DNA of 64,000 nucleotides. It comes from Pseudomonadota bacterium (GTDB lineage Bacteria; Desulfobacterota; Desulfovibrionia; Desulfovibrionales; Desulfomicrobiaceae). The notes beneath the pieces were generated by a model. That model made no database searches. It was not told the origin of the DNA and worked only from the letters and a program-made list of their open reading frames with translations. Positions 35,800 through 44,413 of this stretch are shown one piece after another. The stretch's first letter is position 1. Every line of letters starts with the position of its first letter. The DNA lies in contig JAEWKZ010000109.1 of NCBI GenBank assembly GCA_023393525.1, forward strand, positions 1 to 64,000, read 5' to 3'. Made by a program: the position numbers and the translations under genes.

Positions 35800-37113
35800 A
35801 TGCAGATATATTCTGAAAATCAGCGCCGTCTGGCAAAAATCATCGAAGAGGACGCCACGCGTTCCAACTGGACCGATTGGAAGTGGCACGTCCGCAACAG
35901 CATCAAGAGCATCGAAGGGGTGGAGCGCCTGCTTGGCATCCGTTTCTCGGACAAGGAGCGGGAGGCGCTGCGGCGCACCACGGAAAAATTCCCCATGGCC
36001 ATCACGCCCTACTACCTCTCGCTCATCGACGCCAAGGACTATCGCAACGACCCGGTGTTCATGCAGGCATTCCCTTCGGTCCACGAGCTGCGCATTGAAA
36101 ATCACGACATGAGCGACCCTCTGCACGAGGACGAGGACTCCCCCGTGCCCGGCCTGACCCACCGCTATCCGGACCGGGTGCTGCTGCATGTCAGCAACAC
36201 CTGCGCCATGTACTGCCGCCACTGCACCCGCAAGCGCAAGGTCGGGGACCGCGATTCCATCCCCTGCCGCGACGACCTGCGCCAGGGCATCGAATACATC
36301 CGCAACACTCCGCAGGTGCGGGACGTGCTTCTGTCGGGAGGCGACCCCTTCCTGCTCTCGGACGAGATGCTCGACTGGCTGCTGACCGAGATCGGCGGCA
36401 TCGAGCACGTGGAGGTCGTGCGCATCGGCACGCGCACCCCGGTGGTCCTGCCGTACCGCATCACCGACGAACTGGTCGAGATGCTCAAAAAGCATCATCC
36501 GGTCTGGATCAACACGCATTTCAACCATCCGGCGGAAATCACGGCCTCGTCCAAGCAGGCCCTGGCCAAACTGGCCAACGCGGGCATTCCCCTTGGCAAC
36601 CAGAGCGTGCTTCTGGCCGGAGTGAACGACTGCCCGCGCCTGATCAAGGTTCTCAACCACAAGCTGGTCCGCAACCGGGTCCGGCCCTATTACCTGTACC
36701 AGTGCGACCTGTCCGAGGGCCTGACCCATTTCCGCACGCCCATCGGCAAGGGCATCGAGATCCTGGAGAGTCTGCGCGGCCACACCAGCGGCTTCTCCAT
36801 CCCGACGTACGTGGTCGATGCTCCGGGCGGCGGCGGCAAGATCCCGCTCATGCCCAACTACATCATCTCCTGGACCGCGAACAAGGTCGTGCTGCGCAAC
36901 TACGAGGGCGTCATCACCACCTACCACGAACCGGCCAACTACGAGCCGACGTATTGCGACCGTGAATGCTCGACCTGCAACCTGCAACTGCGCGAGGCCG
37001 ACGCCGAGGAAAAGGCCATCGGCATAGAGAGTCTGCTGGCGGATTGGGATGACACGCAGAGCCTCACGCCCGAGGAGAACGAACGCATGGGGAGGCGCAC
37101 CGATGCAGCCTGA
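35800..37113 (+). CDS. ablA: Lysine 2,3-aminomutase
   Basis: A 437-residue radical-SAM/PLP enzyme that converts L-lysine to L-beta-lysine. The radical SAM cluster motif is CAMYCRHC, the downstream VLLSGGDPF is the SAM-binding GGD, and the PLP-lysine segment is VVDAPGGGGKIPL. A C-terminal CDRECSTC Cys group fits the zinc site of the family. With the next gene it makes the compatible solute N-epsilon-acetyl-beta-lysine. The start MQIYSENQRR has AAAGGAG before it. It overlaps ablB by 11 bases. Confidence 0.92.
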   Translation: MQIYSENQRRLAKIIEEDATRSNWTDWKWHVRNSIKSIEGVERLLGIRFSDKEREALRRTTEKFPMAITPYYLSLIDAKDYRNDPVFMQAFPSVHELRIENHDMSDPLHEDEDSPVPGLTHRYPDRVLLHVSNTCAMYCRHCTRKRKVGDRDSIPCRDDLRQGIEYIRNTPQVRDVLLSGGDPFLLSDEMLDWLLTEIGGIEHVEVVRIGTRTPVVLPYRITDELVEMLKKHHPVWINTHFNHPAEITASSKQALAKLANAGIPLGNQSVLLAGVNDCPRLIKVLNHKLVRNRVRPYYLYQCDLSEGLTHFRTPIGKGIEILESLRGHTSGFSIPTYVVDAPGGGGKIPLMPNYIISWTANKVVLRNYEGVITTYHEPANYEPTYCDRECSTCNLQLREADAEEKAIGIESLLADWDDTQSLTPEENERMGRRTDAA

Positions 37114-37951
37114 CAGCTTGATACGCATGACAGGGGCCCTGCTCCAGCACGGACCGGCCAGCGACCGGGTCTATCTGATGAAGCTGGCGTCCCCGGACGT
37201 GCCGCGCATCATCCGCTTCATGGAGCAGCTGGCTTCGACCAACGGCTACTCCAAGCTTTTCGCCAAGGTTCCGGGGCAGGCCGAGGGCTGGTTCAGGGCG
37301 CAGGGCTTCAAGGTGGAGGCCAGGGTTCCGGGCATGTTCAACGGCAGCCAGGACGGTTGTTTCATGGCCAAGTATCCGAAGCGGGAGCGCTCGGTCATAA
37401 GCAGCCCCAAGCTGGTGCAAGAAGTGCTGAGCACGGCCCGGGAGCAACGCGCGCACGGCGGGCGAAGCCTGCCCGAAGGGTGGAAGACGGTCGCGATGAA
37501 ACCGGAGGATGCACAAACCATGGCGAAGCTCTACCGCCAGGTCTTCGAGACCTACCCCTTTCCCATCCACGACCCGGAGTATTTGCGCTCGACGATGGAT
37601 TCGCACGTGCGCTACTTCGGGATTCGCGATGACTCGGGTCGCTTGACAGCCCTGGCCTCGGCTGAAATGGATTGTTCGGCCGGCAACGTCGAAATGACGG
37701 ACTTCGCCACGCTCGCGGAGTGTCGCGGCAAGGGTCTGGCCAGCATCCTCCTGGCCCACATGGAAAAAGAGATGGCCAAGGCCGGAATCGACACCGCCTA
37801 TACCATCGCCAGGGCCCACGCCACCGGCATGAACATCGTTTTCGCCCGGCAAGGTTACGACTTTGCCGGCACCCTGCCCAACAACACCCAGATCAAAGGC
37901 GATCTTGAGAGCATGAATGTCTGGTATAAACCCCTTGAAGCCTGCGAATAA
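37103..37951 (+). CDS. ablB: Beta-lysine N6-acetyltransferase
   Basis: A 282-residue GNAT acetyltransferase. The acetyl-CoA-binding motif A is in the C-terminal half (MTDFATLAECRGKGLASILLAHME). The N-terminal domain (RIIRFMEQLASTNGYSKLFAKVP) is specific to AblB. It acetylates beta-lysine from AblA to N-epsilon-acetyl-beta-lysine, an osmolyte known mainly from methanogens and some anaerobic bacteria. The GGGGAGG ribosome-binding site lies inside the end of ablA, so translation is coupled. A YitT-type membrane gene overlaps its 3' end by 35 bases. Confidence 0.9.
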   Translation: MQPDSLIRMTGALLQHGPASDRVYLMKLASPDVPRIIRFMEQLASTNGYSKLFAKVPGQAEGWFRAQGFKVEARVPGMFNGSQDGCFMAKYPKRERSVISSPKLVQEVLSTAREQRAHGGRSLPEGWKTVAMKPEDAQTMAKLYRQVFETYPFPIHDPEYLRSTMDSHVRYFGIRDDSGRLTALASAEMDCSAGNVEMTDFATLAECRGKGLASILLAHMEKEMAKAGIDTAYTIARAHATGMNIVFARQGYDFAGTLPNNTQIKGDLESMNVWYKPLEACE

Positions 37952-38804
37952 ACGATTCGAGCTGGCCTATTCCGTCCGTTGGAACCTCTTTTTGATCACC
38001 TGCGGAGCGCTCCTGTGCGCCTTCGCCATGAAAAGCATCGCCGTGCCTCAGCAATTCATTCCCGGCGGCTTTTTCGGCGTGGGCGCGCTCGTTTATTACA
38101 AAACGGGCTGGCTGACGCCGGGCATCCTCTTTTTCCTGATCAACCTGCCCGCGTTCATCCTGGGCTGGTTCAAGCTCAGCCCCCGCTTCGTGCTCTACAG
38201 CCTCTACGGCATGGTGGCCATGACCGTGGCCTTCGAGATCATGGATTTCACCGTGGAAATCCACGACCAATTCTACGCGGCCGTGGCCTGCGGCGTGCTG
38301 AACGGACTCGGCGGCGGACTCATCCTGCGCTCGCTGGGTTCGGGCGGAGGCCTGGACATCATCGCGGTCTACCTTTTCCAGACCTACAACATCGGCGTGG
38401 GCAAGGTCTATTTCGGCTTCAACCTGGCGCTGTTCCTCTTTTGCCTGACGATCATGCCCGTCGATCTGGTCATCGTGTCCCTGATCCTGGTCTTCATCTC
38501 CTCGGCCATGGTGGAGCAGACCCTGGCGCTCTTCTCAAAGCGCAAGGTCGTCTTCATCGTCTCCGACCATTCCGAGGCCATCAGCCAGACCATCCTCGAC
38601 TCCATGAAGCAGAGCGCGACCTTCCTCAAAGGCATGGGGGCCTACAGCAAGCGCGAGAAAAACGTGCTCATGACCGTGGTCAACAACATCCAGCTCAAAA
38701 AGCTCGAAGAAATCACCTTCACCCACGACCCCCAGGCCCTCTTCATCGTGGAGAACACCTTCACGGTGCTGGGTTCGAGCTTTTCCAAACGCAAGATCTA
38801 CTGA
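37917..38804 (+). CDS. YitT-family membrane protein (DUF161 + DUF2179)
   Basis: A 295-residue protein. About six transmembrane segments (residues 20-205) include the family stretch KSIAVPQQFIPGGFFGVGALVYY and LRSLGSGGGLDIIAVYL. A soluble DUF2179 domain of about 80 residues follows (KRKVVFIVSDHSEAISQTILDSM...). Function of YitT proteins is not established. It overlaps ablB by 35 bases, so it is made from the same message, which suggests a part in osmolyte handling. The start codon is at 37917 with a GAGAG site before it. Confidence 0.82.
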   Translation: MSGINPLKPANKRFELAYSVRWNLFLITCGALLCAFAMKSIAVPQQFIPGGFFGVGALVYYKTGWLTPGILFFLINLPAFILGWFKLSPRFVLYSLYGMVAMTVAFEIMDFTVEIHDQFYAAVACGVLNGLGGGLILRSLGSGGGLDIIAVYLFQTYNIGVGKVYFGFNLALFLFCLTIMPVDLVIVSLILVFISSAMVEQTLALFSKRKVVFIVSDHSEAISQTILDSMKQSATFLKGMGAYSKREKNVLMTVVNNIQLKKLEEITFTHDPQALFIVENTFTVLGSSFSKRKIY

Positions 38805-38880
38805 CGCCCGGATCGTTGCTTACAGCGGCTTTCAAGCTGAATTCCCCCCTTCCAATCACGCCCAGCCGCCCATTCTCACA

Positions 38881-38965
38881 CCGATACGCGCTCGCCCGCA
38901 GAAAAAACGAAAAGGCAAAACCACCCCGCCCTTCGGGCACCCCTCCTTGGCAGGAGGGGAGTTGG
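38881..38965 (+). repeat. Short copy of the dispersed repeat (3' tail only)
   Basis: This matches the last about 85 bases of the 270-base repeat, from the GATACGCGCT block to the CCCCTCCT/AGGAGGGG hairpin. The gap 38805-39620 shows no gene and is filled with this copy, an inverted relative (39064-39111) and the long copy at 39151-39514. Confidence 0.7.
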
Positions 38966-39063
38966 AGCGTGGGCAGGACGTTGACTGGCATTTTATGCGT
39001 CAGCGGCATGTTATGTATGCCCGAATCCATCTTGAAGAAGGACTATACGCGGCAAGCACAATC

Positions 39064-39111
39064 TGACTCTCCCCCTGCCAAGGGGGAGTACCCGAAGGGG
39101 GAGGGGGTGCT
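39064..39111 (-). repeat. Inverted related hairpin element
   Basis: On the minus strand this reads ACCCCCTCCCCCTTCGGGTA followed by a CCCCCTTGGCAGGGGG hairpin. It is a diverged relative of the terminal hairpin pair of the dispersed repeat, placed about 100 bases away in opposite orientation. Confidence 0.65.
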
Positions 39112-39150
39112 CCCCACTGTGCGCTCGCGGACTTCGACGAACTTGGGTTG

Positions 39151-39514
39151 AGCCCTTTCTCGGCCGCCAGCTGCTTGAGCTTACTCGTCATGCCGTGGAA
39201 GAATTTGCAGAACTTGACGCACACAACTGCCTGTTATTTCCACCCCCCTTCCCGCATCACCTCAAGCATGTCGGCGGGGTCCGGGCAAGGGTTGTCGGTT
39301 GTCTGACTGAGCCGGGCATCGTTTGCTTCCCGGTCGCTGGCCGCACGAAGCGCGGCGGAATGCCCAAGCCTCAAGGCCGGGAAGCATTACGAGGCCAGCG
39401 AAGGAGTTCCGGCAGCCCTTGCCCGGATTCCGCCGATACGCGCTGTCACGCTGAAAAAGATGAAGAGGCAACCACCCCGCCCTTCGGGCACCCCTCCTTG
39501 GCAGGAGGGGAGTT
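39151..39514 (+). repeat. Dispersed intergenic repeat, copy 3 (long form)
   Basis: Matches 465-818 over its whole length with scattered substitutions and a few indels. Downstream, 39517-39543 is the reverse complement of 833-858, so the outer flank is shared but inverted. Confidence 0.78.
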
Positions 39515-39620
39515 GGTGTGTCCGCTAACGTGAAGATAGCTCACCTTGCCCGAAACCCGCCGATACGCGCCGGCCCTTCCAACGCACGGTCAGATTAGCG
39601 CACTCTTCTATCCCGAACAG

Positions 39621-40310
39621 TTACCCAGCGGCCCTCACATCCCCGCGCATGCCTGAGACCCAGGACAGGATGTGGTCGCGGCCCTTGGCGAATGCCCGCA
39701 CTACCCTTGGGTCGTACATCTTTCCGGATTGGGACATGATCTCGGCCTCGGCGTCTTCAAAAGACATGGCGCTCTTGTACGGCCGTTCCTGCATCATGGC
39801 CGAAAGGCTGTCGGCGACGGCCAGAATCCGGGCGCCTATGGGAATATCGTAACCGCTCAACCCGTCCGGATAGCCCGATCCATCGTACCGTTCGTGATGA
39901 TGGCGGATCATGCGCGCCACCCCGCTCTGGCCGTTCAGGGCCTTGACCGGCTGCACGATGGCCTCGCCGATGGCCGGATGCCGTTTGATGATTTCGAATT
40001 CCTCCCGCGTCAAAGGCCCGGGCTTCTGCAGAATGGCGTCGGGGATGCCGATCTTGCCGATGTCGTGCAGATGTCCGGCCAGATGCACAATCTCAGCCTG
40101 GGCGGGCGTGAAACCCATGTTCAGGGCCAGAATCTGGCTGACCACGGCCACCTCCTCGGAGTGGGCGCAGGTCCAGGCATCCTTGGCGTCCACGGCCCGG
40201 CCCAGGGATTCGGCCAACTGGTGCAGGGTCAGGGCCAGCGGGGCGCAGGGATCGGCCTTGGCCGCAAAAGACTCCGCCTGACAAAACAAGCATCCGGAAC
40301 TCTTCAACAT
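39621..40310 (-). CDS. HD-GYP phosphodiesterase domain protein
   Basis: A 229-residue, almost single-domain HD-GYP protein. The core has HLHDIGKIGIPDAIL (HD metal ligands) and HHHERYDGSGYPDGL (GYP), all intact. The N-terminus has SGCLFCQAE, a CxxC that could bind metal or be redox active. It should cleave c-di-GMP. It is the last gene of a four-gene row and follows the GGDEF gene by 67 bases, so synthesis and breakdown enzymes are made together. The start has AAGGAAT before it. Confidence 0.88.
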   Translation of the reverse strand: MLKSSGCLFCQAESFAAKADPCAPLALTLHQLAESLGRAVDAKDAWTCAHSEEVAVVSQILALNMGFTPAQAEIVHLAGHLHDIGKIGIPDAILQKPGPLTREEFEIIKRHPAIGEAIVQPVKALNGQSGVARMIRHHHERYDGSGYPDGLSGYDIPIGARILAVADSLSAMMQERPYKSAMSFEDAEAEIMSQSGKMYDPRVVRAFAKGRDHILSWVSGMRGDVRAAG

Positions 40311-40377
40311 ATGATTCCTTACATCACAAAGATGAGATCGTTGCGGTCATGCCGCAAGAAATGGTTTGAAGCGCGCC

Positions 40378-41418
40378 CTAGACCGGGGCGGAAGATACGA
40401 GACGGGACGCGTCGCAAGCGCCCCTGTTCGAGACCACCTGGTTTCCGCCCAGATCCTTGGCCCGGTAGAGGCACGTGTCGCAGGTGCGCACCAGGTCGGA
40501 CGCATCATGCCCAAGCGCGGGACTCCAGGCGCACAGGCCGATGGAAACCGTGCATCCGTCCGCATTGCCGTGCGCAAAACGGGTCCGGATCCGTTCGCAA
40601 GCGCGCAGGCAGGCGGCAGGGTCAACCGTACGGAAAACAACCCCGAACTCGTCGCCGCCAAACCGGAAGCCCACGTCCACGCCTTCGCGCACCGACTCGG
40701 CGATGACGCGGCCCAGGATCGCCAGAACCTCGTCGCCGACCTGATGGCCGCGCGTATCGTTGACGCGCTTGAACCCGTCGCAATCGATCAAGGCCAGAAA
40801 AATCCCTTCACGCCGCGCGGGATCACGCAAGGCGCCGGGCAGAAAACGGTCGAAGTAGCGGCGGTTGTGGAGCCCGGTCAGGGGATCGCGGTAGGACATT
40901 TCCTCGTAGAAGCGCTTGCGCAGGTCGCTCTCGTCGAGCCGCTCGTGCAACTTCTTGGTCTGCGTTTCGATATGGTGGGCCATCCAGTTCATGTTGCGCT
41001 TCAGGCGCAGCATTTCATGTTCGTCGTCACCCTCCAGACCCACGGGAAAGCGCGCCCCGTAGCGGCCCTGCTGGATCTGCGAGCAGAACTCGTTCAGAAG
41101 GCGCAGGTCGCGGAGCACCAGAAAATGCGCCCCGATCCGGCTGACCGGAGCCAGAAGCCCCAAAGCCACGGCCAGCCCGGCCACGAGCATGTTAACGGGG
41201 TCGATGAACGTCCCGGATTCGAGCACGGACAGGGTCGCGCCCATGGGCACGAGCACAAGGACGAACAGCAGCAATGCCACCCGCCTGACGATGCCGACGC
41301 GCGACAGCCAGGTCGCGCGTCCCGGGTCCAGGGGAGGCGGAAGGGCCGCTTCCCGCCTGGACGCGTTGCCGGAGGGGCGCTCCGTGACGGACTGGCCGCC
41401 GCAGCACAAATTCAGCAC
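40378..41418 (-). CDS. Membrane diguanylate cyclase (GGDEF)
   Basis: A 346-residue protein. Two hydrophobic segments (VALLLFVLVLVPMGATL and NMLVAGLAVALGLLAPV) are followed by a HAMP-like linker (about 120-175), then a GGDEF domain (about 185-345) with DPLTGLHNRRYFD and RFGGDEFGVVF intact. The inhibitory site upstream is not canonical RxxD: Arg is one residue too far away. Product inhibition may therefore be weak. The GTG start lies in a GTGCTGA overlap with the small upstream gene and has GAGGG before it. It should make c-di-GMP, counteracted by the downstream HD-GYP protein. Confidence 0.85.
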   Translation of the reverse strand: MLNLCCGGQSVTERPSGNASRREAALPPPLDPGRATWLSRVGIVRRVALLLFVLVLVPMGATLSVLESGTFIDPVNMLVAGLAVALGLLAPVSRIGAHFLVLRDLRLLNEFCSQIQQGRYGARFPVGLEGDDEHEMLRLKRNMNWMAHHIETQTKKLHERLDESDLRKRFYEEMSYRDPLTGLHNRRYFDRFLPGALRDPARREGIFLALIDCDGFKRVNDTRGHQVGDEVLAILGRVIAESVREGVDVGFRFGGDEFGVVFRTVDPAACLRACERIRTRFAHGNADGCTVSIGLCAWSPALGHDASDLVRTCDTCLYRAKDLGGNQVVSNRGACDASRLVSSAPV

Positions 41419-41639
41419 TTCGCGCCCTCGCGCCGCAACGGGCAGCGGCCCGGGGCGTTGCAACCGCCTCCGGCCTTGCGCCAGACGCAGCTTTTCAGGC
41501 ACAAGCGCCGCAAGCGCCGCCCGGACGCATGGTCCAGGCAGCGCAGCTCCGAGGCCCCCAGATGGCCTTCGGCCAAAAGCCTGGTCAGCGTGGATTCGGA
41601 TACCTCGACACGCAACGATTCATTTCCCTGGAGATGCAT
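41412..41639 (-). CDS. Small Cys-containing protein in c-di-GMP operon
   Basis: A 75-residue protein with a conserved-looking core EVSESTLTRLLAEGHLGASELRCLD and RLCLKSC, then further Cys residues (GGC, GRC, C-terminal AKC). It is too short and basic at the C-terminus for an enzyme. A metal- or nucleic-acid-binding role is only a guess. It overlaps the GGDEF gene start by 7 bases and follows the other small gene by 9 bases, so it is part of the operon. I do not recognise a named family. Confidence 0.6.
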   Translation of the reverse strand: MHLQGNESLRVEVSESTLTRLLAEGHLGASELRCLDHASGRRLRRLCLKSCVWRKAGGGCNAPGRCPLRREGAKC

Positions 41640-41648
41640 AGCGCCTCC

Positions 41649-41864
41649 TCAACCCTGCACTTGACGGTGCTTTTCCGCGCCGTCGCCGCCCTTGCACTTG
41701 TCGTGGCAGCTACCCCCAGCGCTTTCCTCGAGGCTTCGCTCGCCCCCGATACCCGCCTTATCGGCCCAAGACCTTGACCCCATCACGCCACTTGATTTCT
41801 TGCGCAAACGGTGCATTTCCTGAATCGAGAACAATTCCGATCCGTTATCCAGCTTGAAACACAT
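41649..41864 (-). CDS. Small protein with C-x3-C motif, first gene of c-di-GMP operon
   Basis: A 71-residue protein beginning MCFKLDNGSELFSIQEMHRLRKK, with SCHDKCKGGDG near the C-terminus. A strong GGAGG ribosome-binding site precedes the ATG. This supports a real gene although the frame extends further upstream. Function unknown; the Cys/His pair could bind a metal. It is first in a row with the 75-residue protein, GGDEF and HD-GYP genes. Confidence 0.55.
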   Translation of the reverse strand: MCFKLDNGSELFSIQEMHRLRKKSSGVMGSRSWADKAGIGGERSLEESAGGSCHDKCKGGDGAEKHRQVQG

Positions 41865-41994
41865 ATATCCTCCACGATTCGATTGATTTTCATTGTCCCA
41901 CGAACGCGGCCCGCTGAGCCTTTTCACTCTTTTCGGACCCGAACATCGCTTGGCGTCACGCCTCGAAAAAGCGGCAGTGTTGCGAGCACAGCTA

Positions 41995-42008
41995 TTAGAC
42001 ACGACTAA
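41995..42008. promoter_or_regulatory. TTAGAC-N2-GACTAA site 1
   Basis: TTAGACACGACTAA is a near-palindromic 14-mer. An almost identical site lies at 42111. Both are upstream of the c-di-GMP operon (start 41864) in an AT-richer patch. Confidence 0.35.
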
Positions 42009-42110
42009 TTATTATCATACACAATATCCCGTTGCCGCACATCAAACGTCTGATAATGAGACTTGCAGTCAATCAAAACCGGCATCGGCAGCCTTCAAAG
42101 ACAAACTGCA

Positions 42111-42124
42111 TTAGACGTGACTAA
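42111..42124. promoter_or_regulatory. TTAGAC-N2-GACTAA site 2
   Basis: TTAGACGTGACTAA differs from site 1 only in the two central bases. The rest of the gap 41865-42538 shows no gene I can support. Confidence 0.35.
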
Positions 42125-42538
42125 CTCGTATGGCGCGGATTATCCCGACAGACCCGAATCTGTCAATACTCATCCCGGACAAAGAATAAGGAAGACTTAA
42201 CTCACCCCTGTCAGCCCCGGCTCCGGAGAAAAGGCGCCCTGTTCCGACACCTGCCTGAATTCCATTGCCATATTGGAGAAGCCGAACAAATCTCTATTGG
42301 CAGGGCACCCATTGAGTGCTAAAAAAATATGCCCCAAACGCGCCGCAAGCGGCTTAGATTCCACCGCCATCGGCCTTTTCAGCATCGCAAAGGCGGACGG
42401 GACGGCTCCGACAGGAAGGGCAAGCGCACAAGCCGCCGGATCTTCTTCGCCCCGTCGCGGCTCATGCACGTTGCCGGGCTTCGCGCCGATCAGGCAGGGC
42501 GAAACAACTCGTCGACCACAAACATACCGGAGGAACCC

Positions 42539-42865
42539 ATGTTCGTCGTCATCGTCGATATCGTTGTCAAAAGGGAATTCGTGCAGAATTTCAGAGAGGC
42601 GGTGCTCCGGCAGGGCGAGAATTCCATGCGCTTGGAAGAGGGCTGCCTTGGCTTCGACATCCTCGAGCACCCCGAAGATCCGACCCGCATCACCCTCTAC
42701 GAGTCATACACGGATGCGGCGACGTTTTACGAGGTCCACCGTGAAACGCCCCATTTCAAGGAGTACGCGCTCTCCACCGCGCCCTGGGTGGAGAGCAAGA
42801 GCATGCGCGCCCTGACCAGGATCTGGCCAGCAAGCCAAAGGAAAGGAGCTATTTCAGATACTTGA
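42539..42865 (+). CDS. Antibiotic biosynthesis monooxygenase (ABM) domain protein
   Basis: A 108-residue dimeric alpha/beta-barrel protein of the ABM/LsrG type: FVVIVDIVVKREFVQNFREAVLRQGENSMRLEEGCLGFDI, then ITLYESYTDAATFYEVHRETPHF. The family includes quinol monooxygenases, haem-degrading proteins and LsrG-type isomerases; substrate unknown. A GGAGG site precedes the start. The 3' end overlaps the convergent VTT membrane gene by 17 bases. Confidence 0.85.
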   Translation: MFVVIVDIVVKREFVQNFREAVLRQGENSMRLEEGCLGFDILEHPEDPTRITLYESYTDAATFYEVHRETPHFKEYALSTAPWVESKSMRALTRIWPASQRKGAISDT

Positions 42866-43484
42866 TGGCCATGAATCCAAGAATGGCCAGCACCACCAGG
42901 GCCGAGGCCGCCAGTTCGAAATGCCGTTCCATGAAGGGTTTGATCTTGGCCCCGAAGAGGCGGATGAGCCCGGCCACCAGAAAAAAACGCAGCCCCCGGC
43001 CAAGGATCGAGGCCAGGACGAACTGCGGCAGGTCAAAGCTCATCATTCCGGAAGCGATGGTGAAAACCTTGTAGGGGATCGGCGTCACGGCGGCCACGAG
43101 CACGCCGAAAAAGCCGTATGTCTCGTACCAGACGCGCACGGTCTCGATCACGGCCTCGCCATGGTACATGCGCACGATGGGCTGGCCCACGGTTTCCCAG
43201 AGCCCCCAACCGATGAAGTATCCGAGCAACCCGCCCACCACCGAAGCGGCAGTGCACCACAGCGCCAGTCTGAACCAGCGCGTGGGCGTGGAAAAGCACA
43301 GCGCTATGAGCAGGACGTCCGGCGGCACGGGAAAAAAAGAGCTCTCGGCAAAGGACAAAACCGCCAGAGCGGGCAGTGCGTAGGGCGTGGCCGCCCAATG
43401 CAGCGTCCAGTAATAGAGCTTGCGCAGGGGATTGCGGGTGGCGCGGGCCTGGGAGAGGTCGTCTGGTGTCGCTTCATGTTTCAT
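42849..43484 (-). CDS. VTT/YqaA-family membrane protein
   Basis: A 211-residue inner-membrane protein of the SNARE-associated/VTT (DedA-like, YqaA) type. FAESSFFPVPPDVLLIALCF is the signature glycine/proline-containing re-entrant region. LLGYFIGWGLWE and the VAAVTPIPYKVFTIASGMM second half complete the fold. DedA-type proteins move lipid carriers across the membrane; the YqaA branch is less known. The ATG at 43484 is used; an upstream in-frame GTG (43553) would add 23 residues. It converges on the ABM gene. Confidence 0.83.
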   Translation of the reverse strand: MKHEATPDDLSQARATRNPLRKLYYWTLHWAATPYALPALAVLSFAESSFFPVPPDVLLIALCFSTPTRWFRLALWCTAASVVGGLLGYFIGWGLWETVGQPIVRMYHGEAVIETVRVWYETYGFFGVLVAAVTPIPYKVFTIASGMMSFDLPQFVLASILGRGLRFFLVAGLIRLFGAKIKPFMERHFELAASALVVLAILGFMAIKYLK

Positions 43485-43602
43485 GGCGCTGGCAGACCAG
43501 CACAAAACCACGGGGACCACAACAAAAAAAACGCGCTCCCTGTGGTATTCCACCGTCGCCCCGTTGTCGGGACCGGCGAATCACACCGTACCAGGCACGT
43601 TC

Positions 43603-44373
43603 ATGAACAGACCCGCGACCGACGACCGCCTCCCCGCCGCGAAACGGCGCGCCGCCCTGCCCTGGCCATTGCCCGCGCTTGCGACGTGGGGCGCATGCTG
43701 GGCTTTTTTCCTGGCCCTTCTCGCCCTGGGCGTCCAGGCGGTCTGGAGCCTGGCCCTGGCCACCGCGATGGGACTTGGCGCGAGCCTTCGCGCCGTCACC
43801 GGGTGGCGCAAACTCTTCATCGCCGCCGGCTTCCCCCTGTCCGCAGCCATTTCCGGCATCGGGGCGAACCTGTCGCCCTGGACCTGGCTCATCCCTCTGG
43901 CCCTCCTGCTGCTCCTCTACCCCGTGAGCGCCTGGCGGGACGCCCCGCTCTTCCCCACTCCGCAGGGCATCCTGGACGGACTGGACAAAATCGCGGCGCT
44001 CACATGCGCGGACCGCGTCCTGGACGCGGGATGCGGATTGGGCGCGGGGCTTGCGGAACTCTACAGGGTCTACCCTTTGGCCCGCCTCGACGGAATCGAG
44101 CGCAGCTGGCCGCTGCGCATTCTGTGCGCCTGGCGCTGCCCTTTCGCCAACGTACGTCATGGAGACATCTGGCGGGAGGACTGGTCGGCCTACTCCATGG
44201 TCTACATGTTCCAACGGCCCGAAAGCATGGGGCCGGCTGCCGAAAAGGCGAGGCGGGAGCTTTCCAAGGGGGGCTGGCTGGTCAGCCTGGAATTCGAAGC
44301 CCCGACCCTGAAGCCTGTCGCCGTGCTCCGAAACCGGTCGGACAAACCCGTCTGGGTCTACCGCATGGAGTGA
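43603..44373 (+). CDS. Membrane-anchored class I SAM-dependent methyltransferase
   Basis: A 256-residue protein. Two or three hydrophobic segments (ATWGACWAFFLALLALGVQAVW, TWLIPLALLLLLYPV) fill residues 20-115. They are followed by a Rossmann methyltransferase domain with motif I VLDAGCGLGAGLAELY, an acidic GIE motif II, and a later SMVYMFQRP. The substrate is unknown; membrane attachment suggests a lipid or quinone. The start MNRPATDD was chosen where protein-like sequence begins; no clear ribosome-binding site precedes it. Confidence 0.75.
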   Translation: MNRPATDDRLPAAKRRAALPWPLPALATWGACWAFFLALLALGVQAVWSLALATAMGLGASLRAVTGWRKLFIAAGFPLSAAISGIGANLSPWTWLIPLALLLLLYPVSAWRDAPLFPTPQGILDGLDKIAALTCADRVLDAGCGLGAGLAELYRVYPLARLDGIERSWPLRILCAWRCPFANVRHGDIWREDWSAYSMVYMFQRPESMGPAAEKARRELSKGGWLVSLEFEAPTLKPVAVLRNRSDKPVWVYRME

Positions 44374-44413
44374 ATTCACACCCGGATCGGAACACAAGAC
44401 CGCCGGCCGGGCT

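Noticed and set aside
42197..42670. 157-codon minus-strand frame before and across the ABM gene
   Set aside because: Overlaps the ABM gene in antisense and lacks a ribosome-binding site and family features.
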